From: Myxococcaceae bacterium
Lineage (GTDB): Bacteria; Myxococcota; Myxococcia; Myxococcales; Myxococcaceae
Direction of reading: 5' to 3'
DNA length: 64,000 nucleotides
Assembly: GCA_016793095.1 (NCBI GenBank)
Contig: JAEUJQ010000073.1
Location: forward strand, 182,956-246,955
Below the pieces are notes generated by a model, which worked only from the letters and a program-made list of their open reading frames with translations, was not told the origin of the DNA and ran no database searches. Position numbers and translations under genes: made by a program. Positions 25,360 through 33,436 of this stretch are shown piece after piece; within the stretch, counting starts at the first letter, position 1, and each line of letters begins with the position of its first letter.

Positions 25360-25682
25360 GGCGCGGGGAGATCTGGCTCTACGAGTTCAAGCGCCCGGAC
25401 AAGCGCCGGCCGGTGCTCGTCGTCTCGCGGGACGAGGCGATCGCGGTGCTCCCGCGAGTCATGGTCGCCCCCATCACCTCGACGATCCGCGACCTGCCCA
25501 GCGAGCTCCGGCTCGACACCCGCCACGGGCTCAAGAGCCCGAGCGCCGTCACCTGCGACGCCATCCAGACCGTCGAGAAGGCGCAGCTACGGCAGTACGT
25601 CAGCGCGCTCTCGGCCAGCGAGCTGCGAGCCGTGTGCGCGGCCGCGGCGGTGGCGCTTGGCTGCAGCGACGGCGCACCTTGA
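25344..25682 (+). CDS. MazF/PemK-family endoribonuclease toxin
   Basis: 112 residues from ATG 25344, preceded by GAGGAGG. Typical MazF features: VRRGEIWLYEFKRPDKRRPV (basic beta-hairpin), LVVSR, VMVAPITST with the conserved Ser/Thr, and SAVTCDAIQTVEKAQL near the end. MazF toxins are SH3-like dimers that cut mRNA or tRNA at short single-stranded sequences. It overlaps the RHH antitoxin gene by 16 bp and forms a two-gene operon. The cleavage specificity cannot be predicted from the sequence. Confidence 0.9.
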   Translation: MARGVRRGEIWLYEFKRPDKRRPVLVVSRDEAIAVLPRVMVAPITSTIRDLPSELRLDTRHGLKSPSAVTCDAIQTVEKAQLRQYVSALSASELRAVCAAAAVALGCSDGAP

Positions 25683-25715
25683 GTCAGGCTCACGAACTCT
25701 TTCGTCGCGTCCGCC

Positions 25716-26162
25716 GTGCGCAGACCTGTCACAGTGACGCACGTGACTGCTGCCGATCGCGCCCGTGTCTTGCAGTCCATCCCCATCTTCGAGGGGCTGT
25801 CGCCAATCGACCTCGACGTCATCGGCGCCCGCATGTCGGAGCAGTCGTTCGTGAAGGGCTCGGCGGTCTTCCGCGCCGGCGACCCGGGCGACGCCATCTT
25901 CTTCCTCGTCCGCGGCACCGTCGCCATTCGCGACGGCCAGCGCGTGCTGGTGAAGCTCGACGCCCCCGAGTGCTTCGGCGAGCTCGCGGTGCTGTCCAAC
26001 GAGGCCCGCAGCGCCGACGCCATCTGCGAGTCGTCCTGCGACGTGCTGAAGCTGAAGGCGAACGAGTTCAACGAGCTCATCGCCACGCGGCCGGCGGTGC
26101 AGCGGCAGATGATGCTGACGCTCGTGAAGCGCGTGCGGGAGGCGGGGCGGCGCTCGCGCTGA
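25716..26162 (+). CDS. Cyclic nucleotide-binding domain protein
   Basis: 148 residues from GTG 25716 (GTG 25734 and 25743 are alternatives). It is a single cNMP-binding beta-roll: IPIFEGLSPIDLDVIGARM, GDPGDAIFFLVRGTVAI (hallmark GD-x4-hh-h-x-G), and the phosphate cassette CFGELAVLSNEARSADAI, which retains the conserved Glu in FGEL and the Arg. There is no DNA-binding or catalytic domain, so it is a stand-alone sensor or adaptor. It lies 33 bp after the MazF-like gene and before the DUF2378 gene on the same strand. Confidence 0.85.
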   Translation: MRRPVTVTHVTAADRARVLQSIPIFEGLSPIDLDVIGARMSEQSFVKGSAVFRAGDPGDAIFFLVRGTVAIRDGQRVLVKLDAPECFGELAVLSNEARSADAICESSCDVLKLKANEFNELIATRPAVQRQMMLTLVKRVREAGRRSR

Positions 26163-26225
26163 GGCCGGCCGCGTTGCCACGCCTGCGGGTCGTCTGAGAC
26201 ACTCGGCACCCCGGGGGAACCGCAC

Positions 26226-26783
26226 GTGGCCGCGAAAGAGGACCAGCTCGTCTTCGGCACCACCCTCGAGGGCCTCTACCAGCGCGGCCTCAAAGGGAAG
26301 CTGCCGCCCACGCTCGTGGCTCAGCTCGCGGCCATGGGCCTCGACGTGACGAAGCCGCTGCTGCCTGCGTACCCGCGCGCGCTGGTGCACGCTGCCATCA
26401 CCCACACCGCGAAGAGCCTCTTCCCGACGTTGTCGATGTCCGACGCGATGTACCGCGTGGGCCAGCACGTCACCTCGGGGCTCAAGGCCACCACCATCGG
26501 CTCCGCGACGCTCGCCGTCGTGCGCCTCATCGGCCCGCGCCGCACCATGCACCGGCTCGCGCGCACCTTCCGCTCGACGAACAACTACATGAACGTCACG
26601 CTGCGTGAGCTCACACCGTCGGCCTTCGAGCTCGACCTCGAGCCGTCGAACGAATTCCCCTCGTACATGCAGGCGGTGATGGAGGACATGCTCACCATCG
26701 CCGGCGCCACCGAGCTGCGCGTCGCCGTGGCCACGCACGACAAGGTGACCGAGCGCTGCACCTACCGCATCAGCTGGACGTGA
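26226..26783 (+). CDS. DUF2378 (TIGR02265) family protein
   Basis: 185 residues from GTG 26226. It matches the Myxococcales-restricted TIGR02265/DUF2378 family: TTLEGLYQRGLKGKLPPTL at the start, then YRVGQHVTSGL, NNYMNVTLRELTPSAFELDL, and a closing VTERCTYRISW. The function of the family is unknown; it is multi-copy in myxobacteria. Its 3' end overlaps the convergent PocR/AAA regulator gene by 14 bp. Confidence 0.85.
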   Translation: MAAKEDQLVFGTTLEGLYQRGLKGKLPPTLVAQLAAMGLDVTKPLLPAYPRALVHAAITHTAKSLFPTLSMSDAMYRVGQHVTSGLKATTIGSATLAVVRLIGPRRTMHRLARTFRSTNNYMNVTLRELTPSAFELDLEPSNEFPSYMQAVMEDMLTIAGATELRVAVATHDKVTERCTYRISWT

Positions 26784-28191
26784 CGTCCTTTCCGTCCCGC
26801 TGCGGGTGCACGCCCAGCTCGTTCATCAGCCGGTGCAGGTAGGTGCGCTGCAGGCCCAGCTCACGCGCGGCCTGGCTCACGTTGCCGTTGGTGCGCGCGA
26901 GGGTCTCGGCGACGAGCTCGGTCTTGAACTGCAGCACCTCGTCGTGGAAGCCGGCGCGACGGCGCGTGCGGGCTGACAGCATCGCGATCTCCCGCGGCAG
27001 GTGCGCGAGCGACAGGCCGCCCAGGGCCAGCGCCCGCCGCAGCACCGCCTCGAGCTCGGCCACGTTGCCGGGCCACCCGTAGCGCTCGAGCGCTGACAGC
27101 ACGCCCGGAGCGACCGTGTGCGCGGTGCCCAGCTTCGTGAGCAGCTCGCCGGTGAGCGCCCCGATGTCCTGCGCCCGGTCCTTCAAGGCTGGCAACGTCA
27201 CCTGCACGACCCCCACCGTCGAGGCGGCCGCGGGCTCCAGCGGCCCTCGCGTCGTGGAGATCCAGAACACGTCGGGCTTGCCACGCACCAGGTCGACCAG
27301 CTCGTCCAGCGCGCCGGCGTCCGCCAGCTCGAGGTGCTCGACGACGAGGGTGCCCGTGTAGCCCTTCTTCAGCAGCCCCTTCACCGTCGCGAGGCCGTCG
27401 CTCGCCTCGATGGCCACGAAGGGCGTGCGCGCGAAGCCCCCAGCCCGGTGCAGGTGACGCGCGAGGTGCGTGGCGCCAGCTCCCTGCGGGCCAGCCACGA
27501 GGGTCGGCAGCCGCTTCGACGCCGAGCGCTGCACGACCGCGCCCACCGAGCGCATCACCTCGGACTCGCCGATGAGCGGTGACTCGGGGCAGGACACCTC
27601 GAGGGCCTGCCACGCGCGCTGCAGCTGCTCGGCGTCGGCCTCGCTCGAGCGCGAGAAGTGGATGAGCTGCTCGATGAGCAACTGCATGAGGTCCGCGGCG
27701 ATCTTCACCTCGCGCACGTTGAGTGACGGCGTCTGCCGCAGCTGCGCCAGCGCCTCGTCGAAGCCCGGCGCCCAGCCCTGGCGCGCGGCCCGGTGCGCGA
27801 CCGCCTGCTCCTCCTCGAAGACGTGCTCGGCGCGCATGAAGCCACAGGTCGCGATGAGCCCCATCAACTGCCCGTCGATGACGATGGGCGCGCCGAGCGT
27901 CTGCAGGCCGATGTGACAGGGCCGCTGCGTGAAGTCGCCCGACGACAGCTTCCGCGTCGAGAACAACCCCGCGCCCGCCGACAGGCACGCCTTCATGCCC
28001 TTCTTCGCGTCCGTGCAGATGCGCGTACAGAGCGCGTTGCTGGTGGGCATGAACTGCCCGGCCGGGATGCCCTCGATGCGCGCCTTTGGAGAGACGAACA
28101 GGAACGTGAGGCCCAGGCTCTCACGCACCTTGTCGGTCAGCTTCCGGACGACCGGGTGGCGGGACAACGCGTCGAGGTCGAGCTCAGCCAT
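26770..28191 (-). CDS. PocR-domain regulator with degenerate AAA+ and Fis-type HTH
   Basis: 473 residues. Residues about 10-175 form a PocR sensory domain with cysteines at 55, 59, 69 and 92 (ALCTRICTDAKKGMKAC). Residues about 205-420 look like an NtrC-type AAA+ module with a P-loop-like AGPQGAGATHLA. The Walker B acidic pair is replaced (VVEHLE) and no GAFTGA loop is present, so sigma-54 activation is unlikely. The C-terminus is an HTH_8/Fis helix pair (NVSQAARELGLQRTYLHRLM). It probably binds DNA in response to a small ligand. It is convergent with DUF2378. Confidence 0.85.
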   Translation of the reverse strand: MAELDLDALSRHPVVRKLTDKVRESLGLTFLFVSPKARIEGIPAGQFMPTSNALCTRICTDAKKGMKACLSAGAGLFSTRKLSSGDFTQRPCHIGLQTLGAPIVIDGQLMGLIATCGFMRAEHVFEEEQAVAHRAARQGWAPGFDEALAQLRQTPSLNVREVKIAADLMQLLIEQLIHFSRSSEADAEQLQRAWQALEVSCPESPLIGESEVMRSVGAVVQRSASKRLPTLVAGPQGAGATHLARHLHRAGGFARTPFVAIEASDGLATVKGLLKKGYTGTLVVEHLELADAGALDELVDLVRGKPDVFWISTTRGPLEPAAASTVGVVQVTLPALKDRAQDIGALTGELLTKLGTAHTVAPGVLSALERYGWPGNVAELEAVLRRALALGGLSLAHLPREIAMLSARTRRRAGFHDEVLQFKTELVAETLARTNGNVSQAARELGLQRTYLHRLMNELGVHPQRDGKDVTSS

Positions 28192-28333
28192 GCCGGCCCG
28201 ATGTGTATCTCGGAAGCGACAGGACCGGGAAGGGCCGGTGGGCCGCGCATCGACACGCTCATTCGGCGAGCGGAGCGCTCCTCGTGGCGCTCGCGCACCT
28301 TCGCCAGGGTGGGCAGGTCTGCACGAGCAGACT

Positions 28334-28720
28334 TCATCGACGCTTCGCGGAAGGCTTCTTCGCTGCGCGTGCGGGCTGCTTCGCGGCCGGCGTGGTGAAG
28401 GTCGCGGCCGATGCCCGCACCAGCTTCTTGAACACGGCGGCGCTCGGCAGGTCCTTGAGGCTGGTCGCCGAGATGGCCGCCGGCATCGCGCTCTTGAAGT
28501 CGGCCTTCCACAGCAGCACCTTCGCGTGCGCCTTGAACCCCGCGATGGACGCGAACAGGCGACGCCCGTCGAGCAGGAAGAAGGGCCCCTTCCACTTGAT
28601 GGTCTCGGTGAGGCCGGGCACCGCCGCGTGCAGGCGCCTTCGCAGCTCAGTCAAGATGGGGCGCGCGAACGGCTGCGCGTTCTGGATGTACGCGTCGACG
28701 CGGGGGTCGGACTTCGGCAC
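28334..28720 (-). CDS. DUF1801 (YdhG-like) protein
   Basis: 128 residues. It matches the DUF1801 family: VDAYIQNAQPFARPILTELR, then GLTETIKWKGPFF and a Lys/Ala-rich C-terminal tail (KQPARAAKKPSAKRR) typical of many actinobacterial and myxobacterial members. The fold is a small alpha/beta domain of unknown function, often annotated as a frataxin-like iron protein by structure. The 140 bp to the preceding gene show no further ORF. The basic tail suggests contact with nucleic acid, but this is inference. Confidence 0.8.
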   Translation of the reverse strand: MPKSDPRVDAYIQNAQPFARPILTELRRRLHAAVPGLTETIKWKGPFFLLDGRRLFASIAGFKAHAKVLLWKADFKSAMPAAISATSLKDLPSAAVFKKLVRASAATFTTPAAKQPARAAKKPSAKRR

Positions 28721-28809
28721 GGAGCTCCTCCGGTGGGACGCCGACTCTACGACGCGCGCCGGCGAACGCAGCGCTTGCCACGGGCCGACCGTCGGGCAGC
28801 ATCCCGCCC

Positions 28810-29460
28810 ATGCGAATGCTCCCCTCGACGTTGCTCCTGCTGACGGCGTGTGGTGGCTCGGCGACCGACCTGTCCCTCAACGTCGCGTGGAAGTTCGAGA
28901 GCGGCGACTGCGCGTCGAACCAGGTGGACAAGGTGCGGGTCAGCTGGGGCCCGGCCGGCGCCGCGATGCAGGACGTCGAGTTCCCGTGCACGGCGGGGCA
29001 GGGGAAGCTCGGGGAGTTCGGCGCGATGGGCGGCTCGTACGGCATCACCGCCGTCGGCCTCGACGCGGCGGGCGTCGCGCGCTTCCGCCACTTCAGCTCG
29101 ACCGTCACCGTCTCACCCAAGGGCAACGGCGGAGCGCCGGTCGACCTCACGCTCAAGCCGAAGCCCGCCGACGTGGTGGTGAACTGGCGCCTCGGCACCG
29201 GTGGCGGCTGCCCCACTGGCGTCGTGCTGCCGTACTTCCTCACCCTCTACCGGCCGCCGGCGATGATGGGCGGCGCCCTCACCCAGAAGGTGACCGAGAA
29301 GCAGGAGAGCTGCAGCGCGCGCACGACGACCCTCACCAACGTCGCGCCCGGAGACTACGTCGTCGAGCTCGACAGCCGCGCCGTCACGCCGATGGTGAAG
29401 GGGACGCGCCCCGTCACTGTGCGCAACGGCGAGAACGCCACCGTCGACTTCCAGCTGTGA
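28810..29460 (+). CDS. Lipoprotein of unknown function
   Basis: 216 residues. MRMLPSTLLLLTACGGSATD has its lipobox Cys at 14. The mature protein reads as two beta-sandwich-like halves (LSLNVAWKFESGDC and DVVVNWRLGTGGGCP), each starting with a V-x-W-x-F/L strand and a nearby Cys. They suggest a duplicated fold with internal disulfides. No known family is recognised. It is divergent from DUF1801 and convergent with the Gre-like gene 9 bp away. Confidence 0.8.
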   Translation: MRMLPSTLLLLTACGGSATDLSLNVAWKFESGDCASNQVDKVRVSWGPAGAAMQDVEFPCTAGQGKLGEFGAMGGSYGITAVGLDAAGVARFRHFSSTVTVSPKGNGGAPVDLTLKPKPADVVVNWRLGTGGGCPTGVVLPYFLTLYRPPAMMGGALTQKVTEKQESCSARTTTLTNVAPGDYVVELDSRAVTPMVKGTRPVTVRNGENATVDFQL

Positions 29461-29469
29461 CGCGGGCGC

Positions 29470-29922
29470 TCACGACGCCCAGGTGATCTCCCACTCGGTC
29501 AGCTCGCCCCTCACCATCACCTCGACCACGTCGCCCACCCTGCGGCCGATGAGGGCCTTGCCGAGCGGCGAGCCGGGCGTCACCACGTGCAGGAAGCCGT
29601 CTCCACCCGGGCCGGTGAGCTCCTCGCCCGCGCCGGCCGGAGCGACGAACAACGTCTTGCCGGCGTCGCCGTCTTCCACCTCGACGAGCGCGCCGAGGCC
29701 GATGCGCTCGCCCTTCCTGAGCGCCGCGGGCTTGAAGTCGGCCGCCGCGGCCCACGCTGACTCCGCCGCCTCGAGGCGCTGCTTCGCTGCCTGGGCGATG
29801 TTCACGGCGCGCGGGGCCCCCGACTTCGCGTCGACGCGCGCGTCTTCGAGGTAGCGCAGGGCCTGGTCGTAGGTGGCGCGCAGCTTCGTGGTGAGCTGCG
29901 CCGCGAGGAAGTGCTTGTCCAT
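29470..29922 (-). CDS. GreA/GreB C-terminal-type protein
   Basis: 150 residues. The N-terminal half is helical (TTKLRATYDQALRYLEDAR, then AQAAKQRLEAAESAWAAAA). The second half has the Gre/Rnk FKBP-like domain with FLHVVTPGSPLGKALIGRRV and VGDVVEVMVRGE. The coiled-coil tip lacks the adjacent acidic pair of true GreA (Asp41/Glu44), so it may bind RNA polymerase without stimulating cleavage. It lies 60 bp downstream of hrcA on the same strand and could be co-transcribed with it. Confidence 0.75.
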   Translation of the reverse strand: MDKHFLAAQLTTKLRATYDQALRYLEDARVDAKSGAPRAVNIAQAAKQRLEAAESAWAAAADFKPAALRKGERIGLGALVEVEDGDAGKTLFVAPAGAGEELTGPGGDGFLHVVTPGSPLGKALIGRRVGDVVEVMVRGELTEWEITWAS

Positions 29923-29982
29923 GGGCCGAACGGTAGCGGCGTTCGCGGGCGCCTCAAGAAACGGGCTGGCCCCGCTGACCGG

Positions 29983-31017
29983 TCACTTCTCGTCGAGCGC
30001 GCGTGAGAGCACCTGCGCGGTGAAGTGCACGAGCGGGATGACGCGCTGGTAGTTCATGCGCGTGGGGCCGATGACGCCCACCGTGCCCACCACCGTCTCG
30101 GACGGACCGTACGGGCTGACGATGACGCTCACGTCGCCCTGCGACGAGAACTCGCTCTCCGCGCCGATGAAGATCTGCATCTCCCGCGCGCGCTGCACCC
30201 GATCGAGCAGCTGCAGCAGCTTGTGCTTCTCGTCGAGCGCACGGAAGAGCGCCTTCATGCGCTTCACGTCCTCGGCGAACTCGGGCTGCTCCAGGAAGGT
30301 GCCGGTGCCCTCGACGACGAGGCGCTCGTTCGACGACACGTCGGTCGCGGCCGCGCCCAGCCTGAGCGCCCGCGCGGTGACCGCGTCGTACTGCATGCGC
30401 TGCGCCTCGAGCTCCTGGAGGATGCGCCCACGCACGTCCTCGATGGCGAGGCCCTGCTTCAGAATCTCGTTGAGGTAGTTCGCCGACGTGACGAGCTCGT
30501 CGGGCGTCACCGGGAAGTCGAGGGTGAGCAGCTTGTTCTGCACCTGCCCGCCCGAGGACACGAGAATCGCGAGCACCTTGTCGCCCTTCATGCGCACGAA
30601 CTCGATGCGCGTCAGCGTCGCCGCCGACGGCCGGGGAATCAGCACGACGCTCGCGTGATGGGAGATCTGGTGCAGCACGCGCCCGGCCTCCTGCAGGCGC
30701 TCCTCCACCGTCGTGTTTGCCAGGCCCTCTTCGATGGCCTTGCGCTCCTTCGGTGAGGGGTCCGAGAGCTGGAGCAGCGTGTCCACGAAGAAGCGGTAGC
30801 CCTGGTCGGTCGGCACGCGGCCGGCCGAGGTGTGCGGCTTCTCGAGGTAGCCGAGCTCTTCCAGCTCGGCGAGCACGTTGCGCATCGTCGCCGGTGACAC
30901 CTCGAAGTCGCCCCGGCGCGTGAGCTGCTGCGAGCCGACGGGCTCACCGGTGCTGATGAACTCCTGCACCACCGCCTTGAGCACGTCGCGCGTGCGGTCG
31001 TCGATCTCGTCCGGCAT
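29983..31017 (-). CDS. hrcA: Heat-inducible transcription repressor HrcA
   Basis: 344 residues from ATG 31017, chosen because the conserved N-terminus starts there ([20 protein letters not shown]). Features: winged helix with [11 protein letters not shown] and [39 protein letters not shown], a GAF-like middle domain, and the conserved late segment [15 protein letters not shown] with [18 protein letters not shown]. HrcA binds CIRCE elements and represses groE/dnaK heat-shock operons, with GroEL as co-factor. No CIRCE element or chaperone gene was seen in the window. Confidence 0.95.
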   Translation of the reverse strand: MPDEIDDRTRDVLKAVVQEFISTGEPVGSQQLTRRGDFEVSPATMRNVLAELEELGYLEKPHTSAGRVPTDQGYRFFVDTLLQLSDPSPKERKAIEEGLANTTVEERLQEAGRVLHQISHHASVVLIPRPSAATLTRIEFVRMKGDKVLAILVSSGGQVQNKLLTLDFPVTPDELVTSANYLNEILKQGLAIEDVRGRILQELEAQRMQYDAVTARALRLGAAATDVSSNERLVVEGTGTFLEQPEFAEDVKRMKALFRALDEKHKLLQLLDRVQRAREMQIFIGAESEFSSQGDVSVIVSPYGPSETVVGTVGVIGPTRMNYQRVIPLVHFTAQVLSRALDEK

Positions 31018-31076
31018 CTCGTCGGTGATTGTGGGAAAAGCGGCGCAGCGGCGCAACTGCCGAGCGGAGAGTCTCC

Positions 31077-31886
31077 ATGTTCCGAACCCCTGTGTGGCCC
31101 CGGCCCCTGTTCGCCGCCGATGGGGGCGCCGCGCGCTGCTTCTTCCTCGTGTACTCGCCGCGGCCGTTCCCCACGCCGGAAGACGGCACCATGCCGATGG
31201 ACTGGGCGGACTGGTGCCCGTTCGACGAGTGGGCCGCAGGCGTCGAGTGGGGCTTCGTCGAGCGGCGCAACGCCCCCGACCTCTTCAGCAGCGTCGAGGA
31301 GGCCGCGCGGCTCGCGCTCGACGCCCCGGCCTCGGGCATGACGCCGGCGCTGTCGGCCGCGCTCGGCGACGCGGGGTTCGGCGCCCGAGTGGTGGCCACC
31401 GTCGTCGATCCGCCCGACCTGGGCTACCTGCAGTTCGCCTGGGCGGTGGTGCGCTGGCTGCTCGAGTCGGGGGCGACGGTGGTGTTCGACGTCGAGCGCG
31501 CGCGCTGGTGGAGCCGCGACGAGGTCCTCGGCTGGCACCGGGCCGGTTGGCCTGACGGCCGCAAGTTCCAGCTCGAGCGGGAGGTTGGCGTGAGCGTCGC
31601 GCCGCTCGAGGGCGCGCCACGGTGGCGGGTCGAGACGCACGGCCTGGGCAAGTTCGGGCGCCCGGACCTGCTGCTCGACGTCGAGAGCGACGAGACGGGC
31701 GACCTCTTCGCGCAGGAGCGCCGCGCGACCCTGCCGGCCTGGGCGACGGCGGCGGTGGAGCAGCTCGCCACGGAGGCCGCGCTCGGCCGGGCCATCGCGC
31801 CGGGCCACACGTTCGCGCTCGGCACGCTCCGCTTCGACCTCGAGCCCGAGGGGGAGCTGCTGCGGCTGGTCCACCGTCGGCCGTGA
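31077..31886 (+). CDS. Unknown cytoplasmic protein
   Basis: 269 residues from ATG 31077 (MFRTPVWPRPLFAADGG). No signal peptide. A C-terminal part containing VETHGLGKFGRPDLLLDVES recalls the GM/L-x-KFGRP-[DE]-L segment of DUF4261-like proteins, but the match is weak. Many Trp and Phe residues indicate a compact alpha/beta fold. It is divergent from hrcA by 59 bp and followed 45 bp later by a secreted cysteine-protease-like gene. Confidence 0.65.
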   Translation: MFRTPVWPRPLFAADGGAARCFFLVYSPRPFPTPEDGTMPMDWADWCPFDEWAAGVEWGFVERRNAPDLFSSVEEAARLALDAPASGMTPALSAALGDAGFGARVVATVVDPPDLGYLQFAWAVVRWLLESGATVVFDVERARWWSRDEVLGWHRAGWPDGRKFQLEREVGVSVAPLEGAPRWRVETHGLGKFGRPDLLLDVESDETGDLFAQERRATLPAWATAAVEQLATEAALGRAIAPGHTFALGTLRFDLEPEGELLRLVHRRP

Positions 31887-31931
31887 CCCGGAGCGTGGAA
31901 CCGACCTGGTGGCCCGCGCGTTCCGACGGCG

Positions 31932-32603
31932 ATGGTCACCGCGCTCCTCGCCCTCAGCCTCACCGTCTCGCCCGGGTACGACGAGGCCCGCCAGGCGCTG
32001 GCGGCGAGGCGCGACGAGCTCTCGGCGGTCTGGAGGCGGGACCGGGCGAAGGCCCGCGCGGAGGCACGGCGGGCGCTGCTCGACTACCTCGATGACGGCG
32101 CCTTCCCCGCCTGGAGCGGCACGCCCTGGGCCTTCTACGGCACGACGACGACGCCAAAGGAAGGCGCCATCGCCTGCGGCTACTTCGTCACCACGGTGCT
32201 CGAGCAGGCGCACTTCAAGCTCGAGCGCGTGAAGCTGGCGCAGCAGGCCTCGGCGTACCTCGTCTCGACGCTCGCGCGCGGCTCGAAGGTGGAGTGGTTG
32301 CGCCCGAAGGATGCCGCCTCGGCGCTGGCCGACATGAAGGCCCGCTTCCCCGAGGCGCAGCTGCTCGTCGTCGGCTTCGACCTGCACGTGGGCTTCGTGC
32401 GCCTCGACGGCGATCGCGCGGCGTTCTGCCACTCGTCGTACCTCGAGCCCGGCGTCGTCACCTGTGAAGACCCGCTCACCGCCGGTGCGTTCGTGTCGTC
32501 GCTCTACGTCGTCTCGGACACGCTCACCGACGCGCTGCTCGACGACTGGCTGTTGGGGCGAGACGTGCCCTCGGTGTTGCCAAAGCGCCCGCGCCGTTCC
32601 TGA
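31932..32603 (+). CDS. Secreted papain-like/NlpC-type hydrolase candidate
   Basis: 223 residues. MVTALLALSLTVSPGYDEAR contains a short Sec signal. The segment GAIACGYFVTTVLEQAHF places Cys82 at the start of a helix as in papain-like and NlpC/P60 folds. DLHVGFVRLDGDRAAF supplies a matching His152 on a beta-strand. A conserved PWAFYGTTTTPKEG precedes the Cys. Cell-wall or amide hydrolysis is plausible, but no family could be named with certainty. Confidence 0.65.
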   Translation: MVTALLALSLTVSPGYDEARQALAARRDELSAVWRRDRAKARAEARRALLDYLDDGAFPAWSGTPWAFYGTTTTPKEGAIACGYFVTTVLEQAHFKLERVKLAQQASAYLVSTLARGSKVEWLRPKDAASALADMKARFPEAQLLVVGFDLHVGFVRLDGDRAAFCHSSYLEPGVVTCEDPLTAGAFVSSLYVVSDTLTDALLDDWLLGRDVPSVLPKRPRRS

Positions 32604-32633
32604 CGGGGCGGCGGTCTGCGACAGTCCGGGCGC

Positions 32634-32891
32634 GTGCCCTGGTTCGTCTACATCGTCCGCTGCCGTGACGGCACGCTCTACACGGGCGCGACCAACGACC
32701 TCGCCCGGCGCGTGGCCGCGCACTCGGCAGGCAAGGGCGCGCGCTACACCCGCTCCCGCGCGCCGGTGGTGCTCGTGTGGAGCCGCCGCAAGCGCGACAA
32801 GCCCTCGGCCCTGCGCGAGGAGTACCGCGTCAAGCAGCTGTCGCGTGCCGAGAAGCTCGTCCTCGTCACTCCGAAGCGGCGGGGACGATGA
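32634..32891 (+). CDS. GIY-YIG nuclease-superfamily protein (UPF0213-like)
   Basis: 85 residues from GTG 32634. The motif VYIVRCRDGTLYTGATNDLARRVAAH carries the GIY-YIG core (Tyr6-Ile7 and Tyr16-Thr17-Gly18, Arg25/26), and SALREEYRVKQL supplies the conserved Glu. Small stand-alone proteins of this group are DNA nucleases of uncertain role in repair. It overlaps the following membrane-protein gene by 4 bp (ATGA). Confidence 0.88.
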   Translation: MPWFVYIVRCRDGTLYTGATNDLARRVAAHSAGKGARYTRSRAPVVLVWSRRKRDKPSALREEYRVKQLSRAEKLVLVTPKRRGR

Positions 32892-33313
32892 CGATTCCGC
32901 CGCGGCTCCGCCTGGGCCTGCTGCTGAAGGGCCTGCTGCTCGCGTCGCTGGGCCTCGGCTTCTTCACGCTCGCCATCGCGGGCCTGCGCGCCGACTGGTC
33001 GCTGCCCGCCCGGCTGGCCTTCGCCATCGTGTTCGGCGCGCTCGGCCTCTTCCCGTCCAGCGTCTGCCGCCTGGCGTTGCTCGACGCCTTCCTCGGGCGC
33101 GCGGTCGAGGTGCGCGGCGCCGTTGCCCTCGACGAGCGGCAGCGTCGGGCCGGCTACTCCCTGCGCCTGCCCGACGGCCACTTCGCCGAGTTCCTCGTGC
33201 GCAACCCGTGGGCGCCGCTCGTGCCCGGCGCCAGCTACTCCGTCATCATCGGAGTGCACTCGCGCGTCATCGTCGCTCCGCCGCAGCGAGCCACGGAAAC
33301 CCGGTCGGGGTGA
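32888..33313 (+). CDS. Small membrane protein
   Basis: 141 residues from ATG 32888, overlapping the GIY-YIG stop. It has two hydrophobic helices (LLLKGLLLASLGLGFFTLAI about 9-28, and LAFAIVFGALGLFPSSV about 37-53), then a soluble beta-rich tail (YSLRLPDGHFAEFLVRN, ASYSVIIGVHSRVIV). No known family. It is followed by a strong hairpin at 33375-33412. Confidence 0.7.
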   Translation: MTIPPRLRLGLLLKGLLLASLGLGFFTLAIAGLRADWSLPARLAFAIVFGALGLFPSSVCRLALLDAFLGRAVEVRGAVALDERQRRAGYSLRLPDGHFAEFLVRNPWAPLVPGASYSVIIGVHSRVIVAPPQRATETRSG

Positions 33314-33374
33314 GTGAGAGCGCAGGGCGCGGCACCGAACCTGGGCGGGTGCGCCCGGCGGCACGTGAAACAGC

Positions 33375-33412
33375 GAGGGTCGTCCCGGGCTGGCGCACCC
33401 GGAACGACCCTC
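33375..33412. terminator. Bidirectional hairpin terminator
   Basis: A 15-bp stem (left arm GAGGGTCGTCCCGGG, right arm CCCGGAACGACCCTC, one mismatch) encloses an 8-nt loop between convergent genes ending at 33313 and 33437. No T-run follows in the plus direction; a short TTT follows on the minus strand. Symmetry and position favour a shared terminator. Confidence 0.75.
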
Positions 33413-33436
33413 ACGAACCACTTCAGGGAGTCTCGC

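Noticed and set aside
31018..31076. CIRCE element upstream of hrcA
   Set aside because: No TTAGCACTC-N9-GAGTGCTAA-like inverted repeat is visible between hrcA and the divergent gene.
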